Assembly (NCBI GenBank): GCA_030737835.1
Contig: CM060849.1
Coordinates: 6,683,245-6,747,244 of the forward strand
Source: Acorus gramineus
Taxonomy: Eukaryota; Streptophyta; Magnoliopsida; Acorales; Acoraceae
Reading direction: 5' to 3'
Length of the DNA: 64,000 nt
Shown here: positions 34,150 through 46,900 of the stretch, in pieces
Layout of the letters: each line of letters starts with the position of its first letter
How positions within the stretch are numbered: the stretch's first letter is position 1
Translations under genes and position numbers: made by a program
The notes under the pieces: model-generated
The model's input: only the letters and a program-made list of their open reading frames with translations
Databases searched by the model: none
What the model was told of the DNA's origin: nothing

Positions 34150-37100
34150 ATGACCCAACAAAGAGGAGACCCATCAAACCCTCCCATCGCCGTTCATCAG
34201 TACGGGACATTCCCCTCTGCTCCTCCCTTCCAGCAGCAGAACATCCCCCAAAACCCCTACTGCCCTCATCATGCAATCCCAGGTACCACAATTTTTTTTT
34301 TTTTTTTAAATTCTCTCTATTGGGTATTCTTTTTTTACATGTAAAAAATTGTTGTGGATTCAGTTGGGTATCAATCATATCCGACGGTGGTGGTGGAAGG
34401 CGTCCCTTTGAGGGAGCCCCCTCTTCCCCTTTGCGGTATTGGCATCGGATGGGCCCTGTGAGTATTGAAAAACCCTTTCTTTGTGCTTGGATTATGTTAT
34501 TAATCAGGATTGTTTGCTTATAATGTTGGTTTAATTTAGTTATCATTTGACAGATGTTGGAATCCTCTATGGGTTGGTTTGGTTTGTGCCATGTTGAGTT
34601 TTTTTTTCTTATTTTTGTTGTTGCTGCTTTGATTGTCTCTTGGTTGCGCTTATCTTGGTATATTGTGTCGGGGAGACGATGTTGTGGGTATTTGTGATCT
34701 TCATGTATTTTGATAGATTGGGTTGGGTTACTTTATTTTTGGAAGTCTAATTTGGGAGAAGTTTTAATTTGGAGATTATGTTGTAGATACTGGCCATGCT
34801 TTTTCCATGGAATTTATGTATGACAGAAGGTTGAAAGGCCAACTGGTGACATCAGCAGATGGTCCAGGAGTAACGGTTAACAAATTCAGGTGTTGGGTAA
34901 AAGGAGGGGAAGGGATGGTGATTAGATATAAGAATGGTTTTTATGTCACATGAAAAAGAAATATGTTTGTGCATTTATGTGGGTTTGGGGGTACACAGGT
35001 GAAGGTAGTCTACCCAGCTCGGCCGTAAGGCCAGCTACGGGGGGTCCCTCCATTATAAAAAAAAAAAAAAGAAATCAGTTAGAATTTTTTGAGGCCAGAT
35101 TGTGTCATGGAAATGTATTCCATCAAGGAACAGACAGCCATATAGCGTTAGTCTTGCACAATGTGAAGTGGAAGCTGATAGATGATGTAGTCAATGATAA
35201 AACGAATTGTGATTTACACATCATCCATTCATTTAATTTTATTTCTTATCTGATGTTGTAGTTCATTAAGAATTTCTGAATTATTTGGTTCTCCAAAAAT
35301 TTCCTTCCTACATTTCTTAAAGTTACTTAAATCCTTGAATTTTTCACAACATCTTGACTTTTTTTTTCCCATCAAATTTTGCATTCTTGTTGTCCTTTCA
35401 TTAGGAATTCTTGTTTGTTGAAATGCTAATTTCCATATCATTAAAGTTGTCAGCTTATTCAAGTTGTTAATATGCAATGCCTTTGCCTTTATTTGGTGAT
35501 TATGGCATGGTTAGGAGTTATGTGTAAAAGAACATTGTTTGTTTACTTGCTTTTAACTTAATATTTACTCATAAACTCTATTGTATGATACTCTTCACAT
35601 TCATTTAATATGATTCTTATCAGTCAATTCCTAGTGAATTTAGACAAATGTTTACCATCGGATAATCTCCTGATCTATGAAGCACGGAAGCGGATATGGG
35701 ACACGGACATTGACACAACGACGCGACGTTTTTTGGAAAAATAGGACATGGGTATGGCTAGGGCATGGAAACATATATGATATGTAACATAATATTGTCA
35801 AGTAAAATTGAAAAAAAATATGAATTAAAATGGAAAACAATAAATAATCAACCCATAAAAGGTTACATAATCTGAACATAATGTTGAAGATTGAAGGCAA
35901 CACTACCAAGCAAAAAAAAAACATATTATATAATCTGAACAGAATATTGAAGAAAACGTATTATAATGTTATATACTCTGAATAGAATATAATAATCTGA
36001 ACAAAGCATATATTATATAATGTCATATAATATGAAAAGAAGAACAAAGAAGAACACAGAAGGTAATCGGAGAGAGAGAGGGTAGATTGACTGATCCGCA
36101 GAGAGAGAGAGAGATCATAGATAGAGAGAAAGAGATAGCAAAAGAGATACCTATGCGAGCGATCGAGGAGATGGCGGCTAGGGTTGCATGACTGTTCAAT
36201 TTTTTTTAATAAAGTAGAAATGGTTAACATGGTAAAATGGGTACCCCGTGTCTCGGGCCGTGTATTGGACCGTGTACGGCCTGGAAAACCGGCCCTCTTC
36301 ACAGGACACATTTGGGGCTCTCCGACACGTGTCGGGGTTGTGTCAGGCGCGTGTCGGACATGGGTACGGCAGCCAAGGAGAAGTTTCTGTGCTTCATAGC
36401 TCCTAATCAATTGCATATAACTCCTTCCACTAAGAATATTTGGTTGCTGAAGTTTAATAGAATTCTGTAATTTGAAAATGGTGATCATTTAAGTTTATAA
36501 AGAAGTAAATTTGATCATATTGAAATGCTTTATTGTAACCGGTATGGCGGGTAATAGTACTGGATTTTTTTACCTTCTTTCAAGCACATAAGCATGCAGT
36601 TATTGCTTGAACAGTTTGCAATGAATATTTTGAATATTTGTTCCTCAACATGCTGCAGCATTTATTTGCCTCTTTTGTTTAAATTTTATTTGAAGTTTAA
36701 TTTTTTAATTTTTATTCTGAAAGTTCACTTTTTTGTTGCGTGAAAGGTTTGTTTTTGGCTTCTTTTTTGCTGCTGTTCCATGGTATGTTGGTGCATTCAT
36801 TCTACTTTTTGTTACCATGGACCCCAGAGAGAAGGCAGGGCTTGTTGCATGCACAGTTGCAGTAAGTAACAACACTTTGTCCAAATATAAAATCTTCACC
36901 TTGCCTTGTATAATACTGTTTTGCATGCAAGTTTGATTTCTTTTCCTTAATATGACATGCAATTCTGATTGTATTTTGAATTCTGTATATATACACTCTT
37001 AAATGTCCACTTTTATTTCCCTGGTTTTTTTGGTTTGTTCTCATATGTCATTGTGGTTGATCTTATGCTTTTTTCCCATTCAACTTGAATTCCATGAAAG

Positions 37101-40100
37101 TTTGGTGCTTAGGATATTCACTTCTTGCAAATGTTTTCCCCCTTTCATGCAAGCTAAAGTATGGTGAATTTTGAGCTATTTAAAGCCAGCATTTGTGTGT
37201 GCTAAACACTAAGAAAAAAAAAAACCACTGAACTTCCTTGTAGGGTGGTAGAGGTACCCCCTCCTTTATTCACAAGCGAAGTGTTGATCATAATGCAACA
37301 CATCATCAATTTACTCGGTGAATTTACAACATTGCAATTTTTTAAATCTTACAGGTTCATATTTAAGTGTTATTATATTCTCTTTTCTTCAGAAATAACA
37401 AGCTGAAATATTTAAAGACGAATGGCTGTCATAATGCACTGAGTTGATCACTGAAGTTATTCACAAGCGAAGTGTTGATCATAGCATTATATGAATTTAC
37501 TTCTGCTTTATGGTTTCTTAAATCATCTAAATTTCATATTTTAACTTGTATTTCGACAATACTGAAACTTAATAGGTGATGTTTTGAATCAGAATTTATA
37601 AATTGTCAATTGGATGTTATTGAATTTGGTTTGGCTTTCCCATCAATAACCCAAAGGTCATAACTGTCCTCTTCTCTCTCTCTCTCTTCATCTTTTTCCA
37701 TATTCTTATATATCTTCCAAGTCCTTTATACTTTCCTTCCTCTCTTTAGGATCTTCTACCACTTTCTTTATGGAAGGAATTCACCACCAACCTTCCACAA
37801 CTATAATTAGGTGCCCTAGTGATGTAGCACGATCAACCTGCAGATCTCGCATTCCTGAATGTTGACCGGGTTAGCAGAAGAGCGTAATCCCTACGCTGCA
37901 TCAGTTGGTATCGATTCGTCGAGGTAATCCATAACTCATATCCTATTTATCTATATCCTTCCCAAAAAAAATAAAAATAAAAATAAAAATGAAACCATCT
38001 TTCCCTATACCCGTCCATATTTTAAATGAAAAAAAAAATCATCACTCCATGGAACCCATCACCCCAACCACCACACGTGGGCCTCTCCCTTCATAAAGAA
38101 AATTACATTTAACCGCAAATCCAAGTTTTCCTTCTAGAACATCTAACACCCCCAAGTCCACCAAATCCTTTTTATTTATGGTTTTGCCACACCAACCCCT
38201 AGGGAGGGAGGGAGGCAGGGAGGGATAGATAAATGGGATATAGGTTATGAATTATCGACGAATCGACGAGGCTCTGATACCAACTGATGTAGCGTAAGGT
38301 TTACTCTCTTCTGCTGATCTAATCAACCTTCAGGGATGGGAATCTGTAGGCTTTAACGACGATGTTGATTCGTGAAGAATACCAGGACAATGTGCTTCAA
38401 CGAGCCTATTGATTCCTCGGAATATCAGACAATGAACATCCATGTATTTGCTAATTTTTCAAGGATAACAAAAATACAATAGAGAAAATAAAATTATGTT
38501 ATCAAAGTCTTCATTAATTATGTGATTATAAAGTCCATTTATACAGTGGAGAATCCTAACAAACTCTAATCTCAACAAATCTTTCTAAATCTCTCAAATC
38601 ACAAATTTATTTTACCAAATCCTAATTAACTCCACATTCGAATTTAAATTCAAAATTTAAATTCAAATTCAAATCCTAACTAAAAAAAAAATCATATCTG
38701 AATGATATTTAAAATATTAACTAATCTTAATTATCTAGAAAAATATGATAAACCTAACAGATAAAACAAAAATATTAAAAATTGTAAATCATTTATAATT
38801 GTCCATTTGATGGTCCTCAATGCTGATTGAACGGTCCATGATTGTGCTGCATCATTCTCTCGAGGTTGGAGAGAATTCGTTCTCAAATTCAGATCCTCAT
38901 CCCTACAATTGGTACCATGAATTTCAAATATGGATTTCTTACGAACAACGAATCTCTTAAGGTGCCGCATCACATCCATCCAATCAGATCAATACTCACA
39001 AATCTAGTTTTAGATTTAGAGAGATTTGTTGAGATCCTATTTTGTTAGGATTCTATGCTCTATAAATAAACTTTGTAATCACATAATTAATTAAGACTTT
39101 GATAATAGAATTTTATTTTTTGTATTGTAATTTTGTTATCCTAGAAGGATTAGCAAATACATAGATTTCCATCGTTTCTGGTATTCTGAGGATTCAACAG
39201 ACTCGTTGAAGCCCATCGTCATGATATTATTCGCGAATCAATAGCGCCGTTTGAGCCTGCAGATCTCACATCTCTGGAGGTTGATCGGGTCGGCAAAAGA
39301 GCGTAATTCTACGCTGCATCACTTTAAGCACCCATTTGAGAAGATAAGGGTTAGAAACTCTTTCTAGGAAAGTGAGATTGTTGTTGTAATAATTTTTAGG
39401 GTCAATTGCCCAAATATCTCTACAGCCAAACCTCAATATTTCTTGAGCCCATACCTCTTGAAATTTTTTTTTTACCCCTGCCGCAAACACTAATTTTTTT
39501 TTCTACCCTCCTTTTAATTATCCCAGCACCACAAAATCGCAGTTTTTTTTCTGTAAGTGTATGTATGTTTTCTGTAACTTGTAGAACACAAATGTAATTT
39601 CTGTAAATATTATCTGTAAGCACATTATTATGCATGTCATGTAAAAATGGTAACTTGCAAAATACTAGAGAAACATACGTTAATGCATAACACCTGAAAA
39701 TATTTTATTACGATAAATACATGAAAGCACTTGAATTCATCAAATGTTTGCATTCCGACATTCTTTATCTACCATAATGAACGGAGATGTTGTATTTCCT
39801 TGGATCATCTTCATTTCATTTTGGCTGAAATCAAATCTATTGTTACACTTTAGAGTTAGCAAGCGTATATCATTGGGAAGAAAGCGCAATTTAAACTATA
39901 TTAGAGATGCAACAATTAGTCAAACACCCAAGTAAACCAAACACCAATAAATGTGTACTTCATGACAATATATAGGGATTTTTAGTTTTAAGTCTCCACA
40001 AACCATCATATTTAGTGATCGATCCCTCCCTTCTTCGTATTTAGATTTTAATCCCCCAATTTAAAGGATAATTCATGGATAGGTCCCTCACAGGGACTAA

Positions 40101-41831
40101 AAAATAAATTAAATAATTTATGGATAGGTCCCTCTCAGAGACTAAAAAGGAACTATCATTTAAATCTGGGGACTAAAACCTAAATACGAAGAAGGGAGGG
40201 ATCGATCACTAAATATGATGGTTTGTGGGGACTTAAAACTAAAAATCCCTATATATTAATGTTATGCATTAATGTATGTTTTTCTAGTGTTTTGCAAGTT
40301 ACGATTTTTACATAACATAATAATGTATTTACAGATAATATTTACAGAAATTACATTTTGTGTTCTCCAAGTTACAGAAAACATATATGCATTTATAAGG
40401 GGAAACTGTGATTTTGTGGGGCTGGGGGAATTAAAGGGATGAGGGTAAAAAAACAAATTAAGTGTTTGCTGTATGGGTAAAAAAAAATTGGGTGTTTGCT
40501 GTAGGGGTATAGAAATTTTTTTTTAAAAGTTGGGGGCACAGGAAATATTGGGGTTGGGCTGTAGGGGTATTTGAGCAATTGACCCCTAATTTTTATTACA
40601 TCAATAAAGGTATTTCACTTGCGTTTGAATTTTATGGCCTCATTACTCTCATCGTCTTCATGGATAGATAGCCTTCTTTCAGAACAGAAAAATTACCAAG
40701 AATGCATTAGGATCCCCAAAATTTGTTGAGGCCTCAATATCATGAATAGGTAATTCTGACTATTTAAATTAGACTCCTTATATTTTTGTATACATTTGGA
40801 GTTAATCTGACCCTATTGAGTTCTTAATCTTGTTGATTTCCTTGCCTAAAGCCATGATGGAGAAGCAAATAACCAAGTGAATCCCATGTATCAGATATAT
40901 ACCGTGCAGTCAACAGTTTGATATGCTTTCTGATTGTTTTAGGATATGCTACTTACTGACCCCATTTTTTATGGTCAAGGTTTGGTGTTTCTGGTTGTTT
41001 TGAACAGTTTCATATGCCTGATTTTCAATTGGTCAGTTGTGATTCAATCCATTTTATCAAACTGAAGTCTCCTGGAAATAATAGAGTTTAGATTTGGGAT
41101 CTTCTTGTGAGTATTGACAAGATTGTCGCCCGTTGTGGCCTGTAATACAAAATGATTATAAGTCTATAACATAAAAGGACTGTGAAGTTGGACAAAAAGA
41201 AATTGTCATACATTGATATTTTTATATTGGGTTTAAGGAATTCTTTGAGAAGTAGTTCTATAAGTACATTTCCAGTTATCTCTGGGCTCCATTTAATTCT
41301 TTCTAGTCTAATCTCAAGGGTTATGGATGTCTCAGATGTTTCCTGTAAAATTTGATATAAAAGTGTGTAGGAAGATAACTTCCCATTGTCAAATAAGTCT
41401 CTATCTTGTTTTAAGTGGTGAGGAATTCAAGTTATTATTATTTTCATGATTTCATCCCCATCATTTTCCAATGCTGTATGATGAATCCTAGATAAAAATT
41501 CAGAAGTTTTATTTTTGGCAAGTAAAAAAAACTTACGTTGCAGCTAGAATTGTACATTAATCTAGCCTGCTTTCAAGCCTTCCATGTCAACTTTTCAATT
41601 ATCATTTTTTTGGTAAAAGACATTTGCTACAAAAATTACTGTGTAAGATATATTTCAGCCTTTGCATCTTCACCTGCTTGGTTAGCAAGATTAAAACTCA
41701 TATCTACATTGACCTGTGTGTTGATATTTGGTCATGGCTGAAAAAATAATGGAGAACCATTTTACTTGCAGGCTGTTCTGATGGCAATTACCATAATATT
41801 TGGGACATCAATGGGGAACATCGCCTGGTGA
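34150..41831 (+). CDS. 60S ribosomal protein L18a-like protein (small membrane protein)
   Basis: Four exons: 34150-34282, 34364-34457, 36747-36861 and 41772-41831. All have GT-AG borders and compatible phases, giving 133 residues. The N-terminal half is Pro/Gln-rich (residues 1-50). The family core follows: YPTVVVEGVPLREPPLPLCGIGIGW (about 50-74), then a hydrophobic segment through FFFAAVPWYVGAFILLF (about 76-98), MDPREKAGLVACT, and a second hydrophobic segment (about 104-124) ending MGNIAW. Despite the name, the family is not the ribosomal protein; it is a two-helix membrane protein of unclear function. Introns 2 (2.3 kb) and 3 (4.9 kb) are swollen by transposons. No break in the coding sequence was seen. 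The family call is secure, the function unknown. Confidence 0.92.
35676..36399. mobile_element. Mutator-type MITE in intron 2 of the L18a-like gene
   Basis: Termini TATGAAGCACGG and (inverted) CTATGAAGCACAG. Flanks CTCCTGATC and CTCCTAATC match at 8 of 9, the MULE target-duplication size. Internal ends carry 'gtgtcgg' motifs ('cgacacgtgtcgg' at about 36320). No coding capacity. Confidence 0.85.
37805..39321. mobile_element. Inverted cluster of LTR-retrotransposon ends in intron 3
   Basis: Three pieces of one LTR family: a plus-strand 3' LTR end and decayed PBS (to about 37925), a full minus-strand LTR (38285-38854), and a plus-strand LTR 3' part ending TACGCTGCATCA at 39321. The internal segments next to the first two mirror each other ('cgattcgtcga.gtaatccataac' against 'gttatgaattatcgacgaatcg'), so two 5' ends lie head to head. 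No coding sequence is present. Confidence 0.65.
38285..38854 (-). repeat. Complete 570-bp LTR, minus strand
   Basis: On the minus strand it runs from TGATGCAGCAC to CGCTACATCA. Downstream, after two bases, is the PBS TGGTATCAGAGC (38282-38271). Upstream is 'ctcgagagaa', resembling a retroelement 3' internal end. Having internal sequence on both sides suggests recombined tandem copies. Confidence 0.75.
39399..40586. mobile_element. MULE with about 300-bp inverted arms in intron 3
   Basis: Starts GGGTCAATTGCCC and ends GCAATTGACCCC. The arms stay complementary for about 300 bp ('ctgtaaatattatctgtaa' against 'ttacagataatatttacag'). The flanks are the identical 9-mer TAATTTTTA (39390-39398 and 40587-40595). 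No transposase. A foldback MITE sits in its centre. Confidence 0.93.
39975..40249. mobile_element. Foldback MITE, member 2 (nested)
   Basis: Starts GGGATTTTTAGTTTTAAG and ends CTTAAAACTAAAAATCCC, a 275-bp palindrome of the family at 24755 and 60283. The target duplication is obscured by TATATA on both sides. Confidence 0.88.
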
Positions 41832-42585
41832 TCTACAAGAAATATATAGGTCTGTCAGTTGCTAAAAATTGTAGGTCCTTTCATCTTGTCATTCTAGTAC
41901 ATGATCAGATCATTTTCTGCCAATTCTATTTGCAAAGCTCGCATATCATATGTCGGATGCTTATGAAATATCATGAGAGTTTTTCTGATTAATTTTAAAT
42001 GCCTAAAATTCTATGATGAAAAGATGGCCATCAAAATTTCCTCGATATTTTGGCAATGATGTTTGTTCTCTCTTGTAATGAAATACTCATGGCTATGCGA
42101 GTTTCATTTCAGTCTCATTCCTTGATTATCTCTGATATTAACGTGCCACATACTTAAGTTTCATCGTAGCTTGTAGCTTGTATACATACAAATTCTTAAT
42201 TATTTCAGCCTTCCAAACATCTATTTTGAAGTTATTCTTATTAATTCTCACTTATTCCAGATCTTATTCTCGAACCAAATGGGGGATAAAATAATTATTC
42301 AAGGTGGGGTGTCCCCATTGATATTTTACTGGTTTTCATTTTAGTAATCCATGAAATGCCGTGCTTATTAAGGTTCTCATCCACATAATGATAACCAATA
42401 GAAGCCGACATTGGTTTCAAACAAGAGGTCAATTCAATGATACATAGAGATATCAAATCAACCAAAAACAAGATGCGTAACTCAATTAATCAAATGCTGT
42501 CCAGCAGTAGGCCTTTGGCCCGTTTATAGGGGGACATTACCTTTTCTTCTTTTTTGACCCTATTGTTAACAAAATGAAGGAAGAG
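41832..42585. other. 3' flank of the L18a-like gene
   Basis: Probably includes the 3' UTR; no other gene recognised. Confidence 0.5.
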
Positions 42586-42595
42586 AAAGAGACGA

Positions 42596-42598
42596 GTC

Positions 42599-42631
<33 letters not shown>

Positions 42632-43022
42632 TTGCATATAACCCCCTCCAAAATGAAATGGTTAAAAATTGCATATTTTGGGTTCTTCGGGTTGGGTTCG
42701 GGTTCTGGTTGTGCGGGGACTGGTCGCATGTGATGGATAGGGGTGCAACTCGGGCAGGTTGTGTTCGGGTTACCCGAAATTTAAAACACTGAACTCTAAC
42801 CTGACCGAATTCGATTTTCAGCCTGGTGACCCCATCCCGAACTCAACCCGAAGAACCCAAATTTGGTTAAAAAAAAACAGAAAATCATATTTGTAACAAA
42901 GAAATCATACATTTATTTAGATATAGTGATCCCAAATCAAACAATCTGAAAAATATAATACATTGAATACCAAAAAAAACAAATAAATCAAACAACAAAA
43001 CCCATTATCTTTCCATCCAAGC

Positions 43023-43063
<41 letters not shown>

Positions 43064-43728
43064 CCATATTCATGTTAACGAGAGACATGCATGTATAGTA
43101 ATTTCATTATGTTGCGGATAGATGTGGCTGGAAGAGGAAGAAAGCATGTATTTTCATGTTAAAGGTTGGAAGAGGAAGAAAGAGAGAAGAGGCGGGTTGA
43201 ATTTGAATGTTGCGGCTGGGTTTGTGAGAAAGATAGATTATGTTTGTGTAAAGTAATAAATGGTGGAGATTTATAAATGAAAATCAACGGTCCAGATTGT
43301 ATTTCACATTGGGTATTAAATTCGGGTTCGGGTTTGGTCGGGTTGCGTGGGACACCAACCCGAACCCAGCCCAAAATTTTCAATCAACCCGAACTCACCA
43401 ACCTGAACCCAAACCCGATTTTGACAACCCAACCCACATACAAATCAGGTTCAACCCATTGAGTTATTGTTGGACCTGACCCAAGTTGCAGCTCTAGTGA
43501 TGGGATGCATAACATTTGGTTTAGTTGGGGGTATATTTAGAATTTTACATGTGTGGTTTTAAGTTAACCATGCATTGGGTTATGGAGTGTTAACTGTAGG
43601 GGGTAGTTTGAAATTAATCAAATATTATAGGGTGTTATATGGATATATCAATTTTTGAGGGCACATCTGTATTTCGTTGATTTTTAGGGGGTTATATATA
43701 ATTTTCTCCTTTTTAAACTCTATATCAT
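42596..43728. mobile_element. TIR element with 'tatataacccc' ends, split by a hAT element
   Basis: Inner ends AAAATTGCATATAACCCCCT and (inverted) AAAATTATATATAACCCCCT. The 10-mer AAAGAGACGA flanks it (42586-42595 and 43729-43738), consistent with a Mutator-type insertion. A TA microsatellite (42600-42625) lies at the left end. A diverged relative lies at 59620-59780. No coding capacity. Confidence 0.65.
42738..43496. mobile_element. Non-autonomous hAT element (nested)
   Basis: Termini TAGGGGTGCAACTCGGGCAGG and (inverted) TAGAGCTGCAACTTGGGTCAGG. Flanks GTGATGGA and GTGATGGG match at 7 of 8, the hAT size. Ends are full of 'cgggttcggg' and 'aacccgaaccc'. A GA microsatellite at 43026-43060 lies inside. 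Confidence 0.88.
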
Positions 43729-43976
43729 AAAGAGACGATACGACAAAATCTGAGTGAATTGTTCAAATGCCACTTGATCGAGGGTCTAAATTTTTTTTTA
43801 CTCCTAGACTTTTTTTTATTTTTTATTTATCCCTGAAATCTGTTCCAATTTGTTTTTGCTCCTAACTTTTCATTATACCCAAACTACCCCTTGTAGACAG
43901 AGTTACAGAAATACAGAAATATAATGTGATACATACAGAAATTATATAAATAGTTACAGATATTTTGTTATATATG

Positions 43977-46900
43977 TGTCACTTATGGCTTATTGACTAT
44001 GTCTAGGTCATGTTTGACTATTTTTTTTTTTCGATCGAAGTCACTAAAATTTTAGACTTTTAGCCATCTGTGTGAGTTTGAGTACTCCGATTAAAAATCT
44101 AGCTACATATTATGGGCACTAATACCATTTTGTACTGCCCATATAAAATTTCATCGAATTTCGGTTACGTTTTAGAAGATTATGTAGTTCCAAAATGCAT
44201 CCGGGTTTGGTCGTTACTGGATTGTCCAAGGGTGACTTGGACTAAGTCAAATGTCAACTTTGACAAGTCAATGTGTTTTGTTTGTTTCCTTGGTTGGGTT
44301 GACAAGGTCAACCCCCCCCCCCCCACTTTTTGGGCATTAAACACCCTTTGTGAGTGGCTTTCTCACGGTCTCCCCCTCCCCCTCCCAACCCATCCGGGCC
44401 TTTCATTTTGCTCCCCTTTTTGTGTGTTCTAAATGGAAAAGAAGGAGAAGTGAAGGAGAAGAAGAAGCACAAGAAGGAAGTACAAGTGAGAAGGGTGTGT
44501 GTGTGTGTGTGCATTTATAGTTGTTGTTGTGCTTTGATTCTCTTCTCTCTAACTCCCTCTCATGCCCCTTCCCCTCCTATTTTCAGCCAACAAAGGCTTG
44601 AGGAGTGGTTGAGGAGGTGGTGGTGGTTGAGGTGGTCGTGGGTGCACCAAGAGCACCCGAATCTTTCCTTTTCCCTCCCCCTCTCTTGGTAAGCTCTCTC
44701 CCTTCTTTTCTTGATTTTTCTAGCTTTAAGGGCTGTTAGAAAGGTCATGCATGCTAGGTAGTTGGGTTAGGGTGGGTGAGGATGTCACGCCCCAGGGCGG
44801 TCGTCCCCGAGATGTGGCAATATATAAATTATCAGCTATCAAGTACAAGAGGTCAACAATGACTCCAATAAATAACACACAAAGCTGGCAAAACAATGAT
44901 AACTGATAGTTCAACTAAAATGCGAAAGCATAAAAATATCAATAAGTCTGTAAACCAAAAATATTATTATAGACTCGAATACACAATCACTGTCCTATGA
45001 GAGCCATGTCTAGTCCAAATAAAGTACAACTAGTGCAACACGCACGATTTCAAATACATAAATGATACTAGGACTGTTGATTCCTCGCGCTCGCCAACGG
45101 CCAGACGGGACACTCCACGCACTCAAACCCCGCCACAAGGAAGCTCCAGCTCCACGCCCAACACCGCCCCTGTGGAAGAGACAATATGCGAGGGGTGAGC
45201 TACAAGCTCAGTGAGTGGCTGGAAACCAAACACCATTACAACAATTCAGTACTAAGGCAATTTCTTTTCAAGTAAAAACATGGGTAGAAACCTAATGAAT
45301 AACAAGGTCACATGGCGGTGCGACCAGCCTCACCCTCACCCTCACTCCCGGAGGGAGACTCTTGGGAGTCTTGGGGAGAGACCATACCGTTTGTCGAAGA
45401 GACGCAGAATTACTGTTCCACATAATACTACTGGATTATCTACATCGAGATAACTGTCCAACGATGTCTTTAAACATCGATACATAACCGGACCCAACAA
45501 CTATGGGAACGGACGAACAACGAATGGGTCACGCGGCGACGTGACTTCACCTCATCCCCCGCTCCTGCCTCGAAGGGAAACTCCTGGGACACCCAGGAGA
45601 AACAAATGTTAACCATAACACCTAGTGTTATTGGATAACCTAAACAATCAGTCCCTCTGTTACGAGGTAGAGATGTCGCTACAATACCTCGAGGCGTTAG
45701 GCAAAACTTACCTGAAGTACGTTCGACAGGTAAAAGGGTCACGTGACCATGTGACTTCAACTCACCCTCATCCTCACCCTCACCCCTAAGGGTGACACGG
45801 GACCGTTGGGGGAAAATCCAATGGCTCTACACCCTTCGTCATCCGGTAGCCCTCTCCCGAGTAGCCTCTACCTGGTATACTCCCATGATCAGTACATCTG
45901 CCGAACGCATCGGTAGTACCTACGGGTGGGAGCCCTCTGTCAGGACAGCTTCAACGCGGATCCGATGAAGGGGAGAACGATTTCATGCACACAATGCGAA
46001 CCACGTAGGTCGACTACTCTCGATAGTCATATACCGATGATATCGAATACCCTTGAACTCCCACGCAGATGCGTCGCTCGGACGCAAGGAGTTAACTCTA
46101 CACTCGTGCAGAAATAAGCTAAGAGCATAACCCAATAGGCGGTTCATACACACGCCTAGCATGGGTAGGCCTTGCTTAATGCCATAACCACCGGCTTACA
46201 AAACCGATATGACAATGAATTCTCCTGAATTCTAATCAAATGTATCACTCGGATGCAAGGGGGCGATTACATTGGTAGTGCTCTAACTAATAGGGTACAA
46301 TCCGATAGTGGGTTATACCCATGCCTATTTCAGATAAGCCTAATCAGTTTTAACTTGCGCTTATATATTACAGGAGAATTATATCACCGAAGGAACTTGA
46401 TTCACATGCATAATAACATATGATTAACTATAGGGGGTTCTCTCTAACATGAGAATATGGCATAAACAACACATCATGCAACATACATACAAGGCAAGGC
46501 CTAACTACACATGCATATGAGGGCACTAATCATATAAACATACAAAATATACTCTAACATGCGTTGGATATCACCAACTAAAAAAGGAAGGGTGAAGCCC
46601 AATCTCGCGCACTAACAGGTGCATGCCAATATTTTCAAACGAATCTGACTCAAGTAGGAACCGCATCTACTTACTCAGTTCGTACAAAGAGAGATGGCAA
46701 GAGAGAGCTCATCATCTCATTAAGTTGGTCATAGCTTTGCCCCATTAGCATGGGCGCAACAACTACACCACGCCCTCAAGTCTTATGACCAGGGAATATT
46801 AAATGTGAACCCAATTATTAACCTAGGCTTAAACATGCTGGATATTACAATTAATATGGTGGTATTACTCATAGGGACTACCTAAGGCATGCCATATTCT

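Noticed and set aside
34950-35075. SINE-like insertion with an A-tail in intron 2
   Set aside because: An A-run and a short 'aaagaaat' flank repeat are present, but no convincing A and B boxes.
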